DNA of 50,437 bases from DAOMNN01 sp050486545. Lineage in GTDB: Bacteria > Pseudomonadota > Gammaproteobacteria > Burkholderiales > Rhodocyclaceae. The position numbers were made by a program, and so were the translations under genes. Of the stretch, positions 24,580 to 32,740 are shown in pieces (positions within the stretch are counted from its first letter, which is position 1; each line of letters starts with the position of its first letter). The stretch spans positions 1 to 50,437 of the forward strand of contig JBJHDM010000021.1 of NCBI GenBank assembly GCA_050486545.1. The letters are read 5' to 3'. The notes under the pieces are model-generated. The model did no database searches. It saw nothing but the letters and a program-made list of their open reading frames with translations, and had not been told where the DNA came from.

Positions 24580-25142
24580 CATTCTCCTTGCTCCATCGAT
24601 TGCGGACCGTGGTCGGTCGCGCCGGTGTCGAGTTCGCGCAGCATGCGAAACAGCTCCCGGTACGCACGCGGGGGCTTGCCCAGTTCCCGCTCGCGCAGCG
24701 CATTGCGCCGAAGTGCCCGAAGATGCTGCAGATCGGCGCCCGGCCAGTCCCGCGCAATCGTCCCGAGCACAGATTCGTCCTCGAGAAAGCGCTCGCGCAA
24801 GCGCTCGAGCCGGTGCATGCGCGCGGTCTCGATTCGCGAGGCGCCGCTGAATTCTTCCAGGCGTGCCTGGATCGGCTCGGGATCGACCGATCGCATCAGG
24901 CGTCCGATGAACTGCATCTGCCTTCGGCGCGCTCCGTGGGCGGTGATGCGGCGAGCCTCGCGGACCGCATCCCGGACCGCATCCGGCAGCGGCACCCGCG
25001 CGAGCCGTTCGGGCGACAACGCCACCAGCTGCTCGCCCAGATCCTGCAGGGCGTGCATCGCACGCTTGCGGCTGCTCTTGCTCGGACGCTCGAAGTCCTC
25101 CTCGTCGTCGGGAAGCTGCGGATCGGATGCGCGGTCAATCAT
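24579..25142 (-). CDS. darP: Ribosome-associated protein DarP (YjgA, DUF615)
   Basis: 187 residues. DarP binds late 50S assembly intermediates in E. coli and helps maturation of the peptidyl-transferase centre. The family pattern is a strongly charged all-helical protein: RPSKSSRKRAMHALQDLGEQL, FIGRLMR, and HRLERLRERFLED, then DLQHLRALRRNALRERELGKPPRAYRELFR. The last segment is the conserved RNA-binding C-terminus. The gene diverges from pmbA, the same arrangement (yjgA/pmbA) as in E. coli. It overlaps mog. Confidence 0.92.
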   Translation of the reverse strand: MIDRASDPQLPDDEEDFERPSKSSRKRAMHALQDLGEQLVALSPERLARVPLPDAVRDAVREARRITAHGARRRQMQFIGRLMRSVDPEPIQARLEEFSGASRIETARMHRLERLRERFLEDESVLGTIARDWPGADLQHLRALRRNALRERELGKPPRAYRELFRMLRELDTGATDHGPQSMEQGE

Positions 25143-25202
25143 CGGACGTGTCGGTTTCGGGATCGGGGTAAGATTATAGCCTTTGCACCGAGCGACCTTC
25201 CC

Positions 25203-26543
25203 ATGTCCGACCAAGGCTTTTCCTTCACGACCGACACCCTGCGCCAGATCGCCGCCGATGTGCTCGATCACGCCCGCATGCGCGGCGCGACCGCGTGCGA
25301 AACCGAGGTCTCGGAAGGGTTCGGCCAGACCGCAAGCGTGCGCCGCGACGAGGTCGACACCATCGAGTACAACCGGGACAAGGGCGTTGGCGTCACCGTC
25401 TACCTCGGTCAGCAGCGCGGCCATGCGAGCACTTCCGACTTCTCGCCCGACGCGCTCAGGGCGGCCGTGGATGCCGCCGTCTCGATCGCCCGCTTCACCG
25501 CGCCCGACCCGTGCGCCGGGCTCGCCGACGAAGCGCTGCTGGCACGCGACATTCCCGATCTCGATCTGCACCATCCCTGGCGCCTCGGCGTCGAAGAGGC
25601 CATCGCCCTGGCCCGCGAGTGCGAGCGCGCAGCCTACGCCGTCGACCCCCGGATCACGAACTCCGAAGGCGCGAGCGTTTCCAGCCAGGAGTCGCATTTC
25701 ATCGCGGCGAACAGCGCCGGTTTCATCGGCGGATACGCCAGTTCCCGGCATTCGATGTCGTGCTCGGTCATCGCCGGGGAGGGCGACGGGATGCAGCGCG
25801 AATACTGGTACGACTCGCGACGCGATGCTTCCGAACTGACGGGTGCCGCGGAGATCGGCCGGCTCGCCGGCGAGCGTGCACTGGCCCGGCTGGGCGCACG
25901 GCAGGTCCCGACCGGCGAAGTCCCGGTGCTGTTCGAGGCGCCGGTGGCCGTCTCCCTGATCGGCAGCTTCGTCCATGCCGTGAGCGGCGGCGCCTTGTAT
26001 CGCAAGTCATCCTTCCTGCTCGACAGCCTCGGGCAGCAGATCTTCTCGCCCGTCGTCACGATCCTCGAACGTCCCCATATCCGGAAGTCCTTCGGCGCCA
26101 CGCCATTCGATGCCGAAGGCGTCGCCACCCGCGACCGTGACGTGGTCGTCGACGGCATCCTCCAGGGGTATTTCCTCTCGAGCTACTCGGGTCGCAAGCT
26201 CGGCATGCCGACCACCGGCAATGCAGGCGGCTCGCACCAGCTCGTCGTGCAACCCGGCACACTGGATCTCGAGGGCCTGATCCGGCAAATGGGCCGTGGG
26301 CTGGTCGTCACCGAAATGCTGGGCCAGGGCATCAACTACGTGACCGGTGACTATTCGCGCGGTGCGGCCGGGTTCTGGGTCGAGAACGGGGAGGTCGTCC
26401 ATCCGGTCGAAGAGATCACCATCGCCGGTAATCTTCGCGACATGTTCCGCGGCATCGTCGCCGTCGGGAACGATGCCCTGCCGCGCGGAGCCAAGCACTG
26501 CGGATCGCTGCTCATCGACCGGATGACTGTGGCCGGAAGCTGA
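25203..26543 (+). CDS. pmbA: Metalloprotease subunit PmbA (TldE)
   Basis: 446 residues. TldD and PmbA form a heterodimeric protease that trims unfolded peptides, matures microcin B17 and degrades the CcdA antitoxin. PmbA lacks the zinc site of TldD, and none is visible here. Signatures include EVSEGFGQTASVRRDEVDTIEY, NRDKGVGVTVYLGQQRGHAST, TGNAGGSHQLVVQPG and the GINYVTGDYSRGAAGFWVENG core. It starts at ATG 25203; a frame open further upstream is not homologous. tldD is not in the window. Confidence 0.94.
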   Translation: MSDQGFSFTTDTLRQIAADVLDHARMRGATACETEVSEGFGQTASVRRDEVDTIEYNRDKGVGVTVYLGQQRGHASTSDFSPDALRAAVDAAVSIARFTAPDPCAGLADEALLARDIPDLDLHHPWRLGVEEAIALARECERAAYAVDPRITNSEGASVSSQESHFIAANSAGFIGGYASSRHSMSCSVIAGEGDGMQREYWYDSRRDASELTGAAEIGRLAGERALARLGARQVPTGEVPVLFEAPVAVSLIGSFVHAVSGGALYRKSSFLLDSLGQQIFSPVVTILERPHIRKSFGATPFDAEGVATRDRDVVVDGILQGYFLSSYSGRKLGMPTTGNAGGSHQLVVQPGTLDLEGLIRQMGRGLVVTEMLGQGINYVTGDYSRGAAGFWVENGEVVHPVEEITIAGNLRDMFRGIVAVGNDALPRGAKHCGSLLIDRMTVAGS

Positions 26544-26626
26544 GCCGGACAAGGGCAGGGGCCCGAGCCGAACAACCAATGGCAGGTGTTAGGGTTTTCC
26601 GCGGTATGCAGTCCACACGAACACCC

Positions 26627-26632
26627 TATAAT
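26627..26632 (+). promoter_or_regulatory. Putative -10 box of the TakP-like TRAP operon
   Basis: A perfect TATAAT lies 52 bases before the GTG start at 26684. A -35 hexamer at the usual distance is not recognisable, so an activator may be required. Confidence 0.45.
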
Positions 26633-26683
26633 TTTGGCGCAGCAATCCCCACATGCATTAGACCGAAAACAAAGGAGAGAGTC

Positions 26684-27766
26684 GTGGAACGTCGCAAATT
26701 TCTGAAGAGCGCTGGTCTGGCCGGTGTACTGGCCTCCGGCACCGCCCCAGCCGTGGTGATGGCCCAGGAGAACATCCGCTGGCGCCTCGCATCCAGCTTT
26801 CCGAAGGTGCTCGACAGCATCTATGGCACTGCAGAGTACTTCGCGAAGAACGTCACCGAGGCGACCGACGGCAAGTTCGAGATCTCGGTGCATGCAGCCG
26901 GCGAGCTGGTACCGGCCTTCGGCGTGGCCGACGCAGTCGAACAAGGCACCATCGAATGCGCGCATACCGCCTCGTACTATTTTTTCGGGAAGGACGAGAC
27001 CTTCGCGATCGACACCGCCATCCCCTTCGGGATGAACTCGCGCATCCAAAATGCATGGATGTACGACGGCAACGGCCTCGAGTTGACACGCGAATTCTTT
27101 GCCCAGTACAACATCATCAACTTCCCGATGGGCAACACCGGCGCGCAGATGGGCGGCTTTTTCCGTAAGGAGATCAATTCGGTAGCCGATCTCAGCGGCC
27201 TCAAGTTCCGAATGGGCGGCTTCGGGGGGCGCGTACTCGCCAAGCTCGGCGTCGTGCCGCAGAATATCCCTGGCGGAGAGATCTATCAGGCGCTGGAACG
27301 CGGAACCATCGACGCCGTCGAGTGGGTCGGCCCCTACGACGACCTGAAGTTCGGATTTCACAAGGTCGCGCCGAACTACTACTATCCGGCGCCGTGGGAA
27401 GGCGGTGCGCAATTGTCGCTGTACATCAACGACAAGGCTTACAACGCCCTGTCGCCGCAGTACCAGTCGATCATCCGCCAAGCCTCCTCGGATGCACACG
27501 TGCGCATGCAGGCGATCTACGACTCGCGCAACCCGAATGCATTGCGGCAGCTGATTGCCGAAGGCGTCAAGCTGCACCGCTTCTCGCGCGACATCATGGA
27601 CGCGATGTTCAAGGCCCGCAACGAAGTCTACGCCGAGCTGATGGAAAAGAACCCCAACTGGCGCAAGATCTACCCGGACTACGAGCGCTTCCTGCGCGAC
27701 TCGAACCAGTGGTTCAACCTCTCCGAGAATTCCTACTCCGCCTACATGGGGGCGCAGCAGCTCTGA
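26684..27766 (+). CDS. Tat-exported TRAP solute-binding protein, TakP-like (DctP family)
   Basis: 360 residues from GTG 26684, preceded by AAAGGAGAGAG. The N-terminus carries a twin-arginine signal (ERRKFLKSAGLAG), so the protein is folded before export. TRAP binding proteins with a Tat signal include TakP of Rhodobacter, which binds 2-oxo acids as the Na+ complex. The conserved segment with IPGGEIYQALERGTIDA, EWVGPYDD and YYYPAPWEGG matches that group. A 2-oxo acid or similar carboxylate is therefore the likely ligand (inference). The DctQ and DctM genes follow, separated by a strong hairpin. Confidence 0.92.
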   Translation: MERRKFLKSAGLAGVLASGTAPAVVMAQENIRWRLASSFPKVLDSIYGTAEYFAKNVTEATDGKFEISVHAAGELVPAFGVADAVEQGTIECAHTASYYFFGKDETFAIDTAIPFGMNSRIQNAWMYDGNGLELTREFFAQYNIINFPMGNTGAQMGGFFRKEINSVADLSGLKFRMGGFGGRVLAKLGVVPQNIPGGEIYQALERGTIDAVEWVGPYDDLKFGFHKVAPNYYYPAPWEGGAQLSLYINDKAYNALSPQYQSIIRQASSDAHVRMQAIYDSRNPNALRQLIAEGVKLHRFSRDIMDAMFKARNEVYAELMEKNPNWRKIYPDYERFLRDSNQWFNLSENSYSAYMGAQQL

Positions 27767-27791
27767 AGCCTGACCTGATGCTCGACGATCG

Positions 27792-27816
27792 CCGCCCACG
27801 CGCCACGCGTGGGCGG
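27792..27816 (+). terminator. Perfect hairpin between TakP-like gene and dctQ
   Basis: CCGCCCACGCG (27792-27802), three-base loop, CGCGTGGGCGG (27806-27816), then TCGATTTCC. A very stable stem with only a short T-run, so partial termination is the best reading: more binding protein than membrane protein. Confidence 0.7.
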
Positions 27817-27887
27817 TCGATTTCCAGGATCCGCGAAACGATGCGCACCACCCGTGGTCACGAGTCTCCCCGGCAGGGAATCCCTCC

Positions 27888-28505
27888 ATGTCCCTCCTCC
27901 TGAAGTTTTCGCGGCTGATCGACGCTTTCAGCCATCTTGTCGGCAAGACCCTGATCTGGCTGATTCTCGCCGCAACGCTGATCAGCGCGGCGAACGCGAT
28001 CACGCGCAAGGCCTTCAATATCGGCTCCAATGCGTATCTGGAGATCCAGTGGTATCTCTATGCGGCGGTCTTCCTTCTCGGCGCCGGCGCCGTCTTCATG
28101 CAGAACGCCCATGTCCGCATCGACGTGCTCGCAAACCGTCTGTCGCGCCGTACCCGCATGTTCATCGACATCTTCGGTATCGTTCTCTTCCTGCTGCCCT
28201 TGTGTTACTTCATGATCACCTTCGCCTGGCCGATCGTGGCACGTGCCTACGCAACCGGAGAGATGTCCTCGAACGCCGGCGGGCTGATCCGCTGGCCGGT
28301 CTATGCGCTCGTTCCAGCAGGGTTCGCACTGCTCGCGCTGCAGGCAATCTCCGAACTGATCAAGCGCTTTTCCTTCCTCAACGGCACCGGCCCGGACCCC
28401 TTGCTTCTGGGTGGACATGACGATTCCCCGGACAGGCTCGTAGAAGACGCAGCGTCCACGACGAAACCTGAAAGCGAACGCGGCCCGGGGGAGACGCGCC
28501 CGTGA
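27888..28505 (+). CDS. TRAP transporter small membrane subunit (DctQ family)
   Basis: 205 residues with four hydrophobic helices, the DctQ topology (residues ~22-40, ~55-73, ~93-113 and ~136-156). A long hydrophilic C-terminal tail (residues ~165-205) is unusual and rich in Asp, Ser and Glu. Family markers are ISAANAITRKAFN and MQNAHVRIDVLANRLSRRTR. The 3' end overlaps the DctM gene by four bases (GTGA), so the two membrane parts are made together. Confidence 0.92.
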   Translation: MSLLLKFSRLIDAFSHLVGKTLIWLILAATLISAANAITRKAFNIGSNAYLEIQWYLYAAVFLLGAGAVFMQNAHVRIDVLANRLSRRTRMFIDIFGIVLFLLPLCYFMITFAWPIVARAYATGEMSSNAGGLIRWPVYALVPAGFALLALQAISELIKRFSFLNGTGPDPLLLGGHDDSPDRLVEDAASTTKPESERGPGETRP

Positions 28506-30181
28506 TCGAGTTCGTATCGGCCAACATCGCTCCGATCATGTTCGGAGCGGTGGTCCTGTTCCTGCTTTCCGGCTTTCCCGTCGCCTTTTCCCTGGCCGCC
28601 TGCGGCCTGGTCTTCGGTTTCATCGGCATCGAACTGGGACTGCTTCCGGCCACGCTGTTCCAGGCCCTGCCGTTACGCGTGTTCGGGATCATCCAGAACG
28701 AGACCCTGCTGGCGATCCCGTTCTTCACACTGATGGGCCTCATCCTCGAGCGCAGCGGCATGGCCGAGGACCTGCTCGACACGATCGGACAGGTGTTCGG
28801 GCCGATTCGCGGCGGGATCGCCCTGGCGGTCATCTTCGTCGGCGCCCTGCTCGCCGCGACGACCGGCGTTGTCGCGGCTTCGGTGATTTCGATGGGCCTG
28901 ATCTCGCTGCCGATCATGATGCGATACGGCTACGGGCGTTCGATCGCCACCGGGGTGATTACCGCATCGGGTACGCTCGCGCAGGCACTGCCCCCTTCCA
29001 TCGTCCTGATCGTTCTGGCCGACCAGCTCGGGCGCAGCGTCGGCGACATGTACCGCGGAGCGTTCATTCCCGCATTCATGCTGATCGGTTGCTACACGCT
29101 CTACGTCATCGCACTCTCGATCTTCCGCCCGCGCCTGATGCCGGCCCTCCCGCTGGAGGCCCGAAAGTTTCGTCAGCCCGACGGTTCGTCGGGAATGCGC
29201 TCGCTGACCGTGCTGATGGTCCTGCTTGTGACGGCATCGGTGCTTTTCGCACAATTCTATTCCGAAGTACTGAGCCTGTTACGGGACCGGACGGTCACGG
29301 CCCCGCTCGATGAAACCATCGTGATGTCTCTAATGTTCGGGGCTGTTCTCGGGCTCGTGCTGGCCGGCGCCAACCGGTTGCTGAATCTTGGGCTCCTTTC
29401 TGCCATCGCCGAACGCGTCGTCTTCGTGCTTATTCCACCTTTGGCACTGATCTTTCTGGTTCTCGGCACGATCTTCATCGGACTCGCGACCCCGACCGAG
29501 GGCGGCGCCATGGGCGCGGTGGGGGCGATCGCGATGGCGTTGATCCGCAGAAGGCTCGATCTCGTTCGACTCCGCGAGGCCCTCGAAGCGACGACAAAAT
29601 TGTCGGTATTCGTGATGTTCATCCTGATCGGCGCGACGATCTTCAGCTTCACCTTCGCCGCCGTCGATGGCAAAGAATGGGTGCAACACCTCTTCGACCA
29701 GTTGCCGGGTGGCCAGGTGGGCTTCCTGATCTTCGTGAATGCGATGATCTTCTTCCTGGGATTCTTTCTCGACTTCTTCGAGATCGCGTTCATCCTGATC
29801 CCTCTGCTCGCGCCGGTTGCACAGAACATGGGAATCGACCTGATCTGGTTCGGCATCCTCATCGCGATCAACCTGCAGACCTCCTTCCTGACCCCACCGT
29901 TCGGTTTCGCGTTGTTCTACCTGCGCAGCGTCGCACCGGTCAGCGCGTTCGTCGACCGGATCACCAAGAAACGCATCGAAGGCATCAAGACCACCGAAAT
30001 CTACCGCGGGGTCATCCCGTTCGTACTGATCCAGGTTTTCGTGCTGGCGCTGCTGATCGCTTTCCCTAACCTCGTCACCGGAAGTCTTGGTCCCAGGGTC
30101 GAGGTGGATCTCGACACCATCGAAATCCCGCGCGTAACCAACGACGGCGGATGGGGAGACGGCGGCGGCGCCTGGGACTGA
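28502..30181 (+). CDS. TRAP transporter large membrane subunit (DctM family)
   Basis: 559 residues from GTG 28502; DctM proteins are more often about 430 residues, so this is one of the long versions. Extra length lies in the middle (residues ~220-300) and at a hydrophilic C-terminus ending in a Gly/Asp-rich WGDGGGAWD stretch. About 12-14 helices. Conserved parts are IQNETLLAIPFFTLMG near residue 65, the GTLAQALPPSIVLI segment and GLATPTEGGAMGAVG. The stop shares one base with the following phosphatase gene (TGATG). Confidence 0.92.
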   Translation: MIEFVSANIAPIMFGAVVLFLLSGFPVAFSLAACGLVFGFIGIELGLLPATLFQALPLRVFGIIQNETLLAIPFFTLMGLILERSGMAEDLLDTIGQVFGPIRGGIALAVIFVGALLAATTGVVAASVISMGLISLPIMMRYGYGRSIATGVITASGTLAQALPPSIVLIVLADQLGRSVGDMYRGAFIPAFMLIGCYTLYVIALSIFRPRLMPALPLEARKFRQPDGSSGMRSLTVLMVLLVTASVLFAQFYSEVLSLLRDRTVTAPLDETIVMSLMFGAVLGLVLAGANRLLNLGLLSAIAERVVFVLIPPLALIFLVLGTIFIGLATPTEGGAMGAVGAIAMALIRRRLDLVRLREALEATTKLSVFVMFILIGATIFSFTFAAVDGKEWVQHLFDQLPGGQVGFLIFVNAMIFFLGFFLDFFEIAFILIPLLAPVAQNMGIDLIWFGILIAINLQTSFLTPPFGFALFYLRSVAPVSAFVDRITKKRIEGIKTTEIYRGVIPFVLIQVFVLALLIAFPNLVTGSLGPRVEVDLDTIEIPRVTNDGGWGDGGGAWD

Positions 30182-30822
30182 TGCAGCCGACCTCTTTTTA
30201 CGTCGTTCGCCACGGCGAAACGGCCTGGAATCTGGACAAGCGGCTACAGGGCCACCTGGACGTGCCACTCAACCCGACCGGGCGGCGCCAGGCAGAAGCC
30301 GTCGGTCGTGCGCTCACCGGCGAGAACTTCGACGCGGCCTATTGCAGCGACCTGCGACGGGCACAAGATACGGCTGAAATCGCCACACTCTCGCTAGGGC
30401 TGACGACAGCACCGCTGGCCGCACTACGCGAACGCCACTACGGCGCGTTCCAGGGGCTCACGCACGCGCAAGCTCAAGCGCGCTTTCCATCCGAACACCG
30501 CGCCCTGCTCGCGCGCGAACCTGAAACCCCTCCTCCCGGTGACGGCGAAACCCTGGCTGCATTTCGCGACCGGATTCTCGCCGCCTTCGGTTCCCTCGCA
30601 CGACAACACGCCGGCCGTAGGATCCTGGTGTTCACACACGGCGGCGTCCTCGACATCCTGTACCGCAGCACCATGGCCATTGCGCTGGAAGCCCCTCGGG
30701 ACTTCCCGATCCCGAATGCCGCACTCAACCGGCTCGAAACCGACGGAGAGCACTGGCACCTGACCGAGTGGGCCGATCTCCGCCATCTCGTCACGACGCT
30801 CGACGAACTGGCCGGAAGCTGA
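30181..30822 (+). CDS. Histidine phosphatase family protein (phosphoglycerate mutase-like / alpha-ribazole phosphatase-like)
   Basis: 213 residues. The phosphohistidine motif RHGETAWN has His11, with the second catalytic histidine in the late FTHGGVLD segment and a conserved ERHYGAFQG acid loop. This superfamily includes CobC (alpha-ribazole phosphatase), fructose bisphosphatases and broad phosphatases; the sequence alone does not separate these. It is translationally coupled to the TRAP large subunit (TGATG), an unexpected partner. It is followed by glyA after about 86 bases. Confidence 0.88.
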   Translation: MQPTSFYVVRHGETAWNLDKRLQGHLDVPLNPTGRRQAEAVGRALTGENFDAAYCSDLRRAQDTAEIATLSLGLTTAPLAALRERHYGAFQGLTHAQAQARFPSEHRALLAREPETPPPGDGETLAAFRDRILAAFGSLARQHAGRRILVFTHGGVLDILYRSTMAIALEAPRDFPIPNAALNRLETDGEHWHLTEWADLRHLVTTLDELAGS

Positions 30823-30908
30823 CCCCGAAAACCGGTGACATCTGCCAGCGAAACGGGGCTGCGTGGTACGATCCTCTTTTTTTACAATCGCTTCGAGCCT
30901 ACCCTCCC

Positions 30909-32159
30909 ATGTTCTCTTCGCAAGACACCCTCGCCAAGGTCGATCCGGAAATCTGGGCCGCCGTCATCGCAGAAAACCGTCGCCAGGAAGATCACATCGA
31001 GTTGATCGCCTCGGAGAACTACGTGTCCCACGCGGTCATGCAGGCACAGGGCTCCCAGCTCACGAACAAGTATGCCGAGGGCTACCCTGGCAAGCGCTAC
31101 TACGGTGGTTGCGAGCATGTCGACGTCGCCGAACGGATCGCGATCGATCGCCTGAAGAAACTGTTCGGCGCCGAAGCGGCAAACGTCCAGCCCAATTCCG
31201 GCTCCCAGGCCAACCAGGCCGTCTTGATGGCCTTTGCGAAACCCGGCGACACCATCATGGGAATGAGCCTGGCCGAAGGCGGCCATCTCACCCACGGAAT
31301 GCCGCTGAACATGTCGGGCAAGTGGTTCAACGTCGTCGCCTATGGCCTGGACGCGCAGGAAGCCATCGACTACGACGCGATGGAACGGCTCGCCCACGAG
31401 CACAAGCCGCGCATCATCGTGGCCGGGGCATCCGCCTACTCGCTGCACATCGATTTTGAGCGCTTCGCGAAGGTTGCGAAGGACGTCGGCGCGATCCTCT
31501 GGGTCGATATGGCGCACTATGCCGGTCTGATCGCGGCCGGATACTATCCGAACCCGGTTCCGCACGCGGACGTGGTCACCTCGACCACGCACAAGACGCT
31601 GCGCGGCCCGCGCGGCGGCATCATCCTCATGAAGGAGGAGCACGAGAAAGCCCTCAACTCGGCGATCTTTCCCGGACTCCAGGGCGGACCGCTGATGCAC
31701 GTCATCGCAGCCAAGGCAGTCGCCTTCAAGGAAGCCTTGACGCCTGAGTTCAAGCTGTACCAGGAGCAGGTCATTGCCAACGCCCGCGTCATGGCTCGCG
31801 TGCTCGCGGAGGAACGCGGCCTGCGCATCGTCTCCGGCCGCACCGAAAGCCACGTCTTCCTGGTCGACCTGCGCGCGAAGAACATCACTGGCAAGGATGC
31901 CGAAGCGGCCCTCGGCCGTGCCCACATCACCGTCAACAAGAACTCGATCCCGAAGGATCCCGAGAAGCCGTTTGTCACTTCGGGCATCCGGCTCGGATCG
32001 CCCGCGATGACCACGCGCGGCTTCACCGAGATCGAGGCCGAACAGGTCGCCCACATGATCGCCGATGTCCTCGACGCCCCGCAGGACGATTCGGCCATGG
32101 AGCGGGTACGCGGACAGGCGGCCGCCCTGTGCGCGAAGTTCCCGGTTTACGGCGCCTGA
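30909..32159 (+). CDS. glyA: Serine hydroxymethyltransferase
   Basis: 416 residues, full length. It converts serine and tetrahydrofolate to glycine and 5,10-methylene-tetrahydrofolate, the main one-carbon source. PLP is bound at Lys229 in STTHKTLRGPRGG, the same position as in E. coli. Other hallmarks are ELIASENYVS, YAEGYPGKRYYGGCE, and NKNSIPKDP near the C-terminus. A T-rich stretch and TACAAT lie just upstream (30878-30890) and may be the promoter. nrdR and ribD follow, an order typical of many proteobacteria. Confidence 0.97.
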   Translation: MFSSQDTLAKVDPEIWAAVIAENRRQEDHIELIASENYVSHAVMQAQGSQLTNKYAEGYPGKRYYGGCEHVDVAERIAIDRLKKLFGAEAANVQPNSGSQANQAVLMAFAKPGDTIMGMSLAEGGHLTHGMPLNMSGKWFNVVAYGLDAQEAIDYDAMERLAHEHKPRIIVAGASAYSLHIDFERFAKVAKDVGAILWVDMAHYAGLIAAGYYPNPVPHADVVTSTTHKTLRGPRGGIILMKEEHEKALNSAIFPGLQGGPLMHVIAAKAVAFKEALTPEFKLYQEQVIANARVMARVLAEERGLRIVSGRTESHVFLVDLRAKNITGKDAEAALGRAHITVNKNSIPKDPEKPFVTSGIRLGSPAMTTRGFTEIEAEQVAHMIADVLDAPQDDSAMERVRGQAAALCAKFPVYGA

Positions 32160-32165
32160 CTGGAT

Positions 32166-32196
32166 CCGGAGGCAGACCCCGGTGACTGCCCTCCGG
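32166..32196 (+). repeat. Hairpin between glyA and nrdR
   Basis: CCGGAGGCAG (32166-32175) pairs with CTGCCCTCCGG (32186-32196) with a one-base bulge and a ten-base loop. No T-tract. It sits between the glyA stop and the nrdR start, so it may trim or protect the glyA mRNA. Confidence 0.55.
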
Positions 32197-32224
32197 CCGA
32201 CTTCCTGCATGCGGGCCTGTGACC

Positions 32225-32740
32225 ATGAAATGTCCATTCTGTGACGATCCGAACACCCAGGTCACGGACACGAGGGAGAACGAGGACGGCGACGTCGTAC
32301 GGCGTCGCCGTCGCTGCCTGAATTGCGACAAGCGCTTCACGACCTACGAACGCATCGACCTCAAGATGCCACACATCGTCAAGCGCAACGGCAATCGCAC
32401 AGAGTTCGACCACGCCAAGCTTGCCGCGAGCATGACGCTCGCACTGCGCAAACGACCGGTGACGGTCGAGGCGGTCGATAGCGCAATCGCGCGAATCGAG
32501 GCGAAGTTGCTGTCGCTGGGCGAGCCGGAGGTTCCCAGCGAGAGGCTCGGAGAACTGGTCATGCGCGAGCTGAAACGCCTCGACAAGGTCGCCTACATCC
32601 GTTTTGCCTCGGTGTATCGCAACTTCGCCGATGTAGACGAGTTCTCCGAAGTCATCCGGGAAGTCCAGGCGCGACCGCGCCGGGGACGCAAACCCGGCAA
32701 GACCGAACCCAGCTCAGAGAATGACCTTTTCGGCGGCTGA
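32225..32740 (+). CDS. nrdR: Transcriptional repressor NrdR
   Basis: 171 residues. NrdR represses ribonucleotide reductase genes through NrdR boxes, sensing dATP/ATP. The N-terminal zinc ribbon has Cys3, Cys6, Cys31 and Cys34 (MKCPFC, CLNCDKRF), followed by the ATP-cone (VKRNGNRTEFDHAKLAASM, then VAYIRFASVYRNF). The C-terminal tail is basic (RPRRGRKPGK). The end overlaps ribD by 20 bases, so the two are co-translated. Confidence 0.97.
   Translation: MKCPFCDDPNTQVTDTRENEDGDVVRRRRRCLNCDKRFTTYERIDLKMPHIVKRNGNRTEFDHAKLAASMTLALRKRPVTVEAVDSAIARIEAKLLSLGEPEVPSERLGELVMRELKRLDKVAYIRFASVYRNFADVDEFSEVIREVQARPRRGRKPGKTEPSSENDLFGG

Noticed and set aside
24564..25202. Possible long N-terminal extension of pmbA
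   Set aside because: The extension lies opposite darP and mog and is not homologous to PmbA, whose usual start matches ATG 25203.
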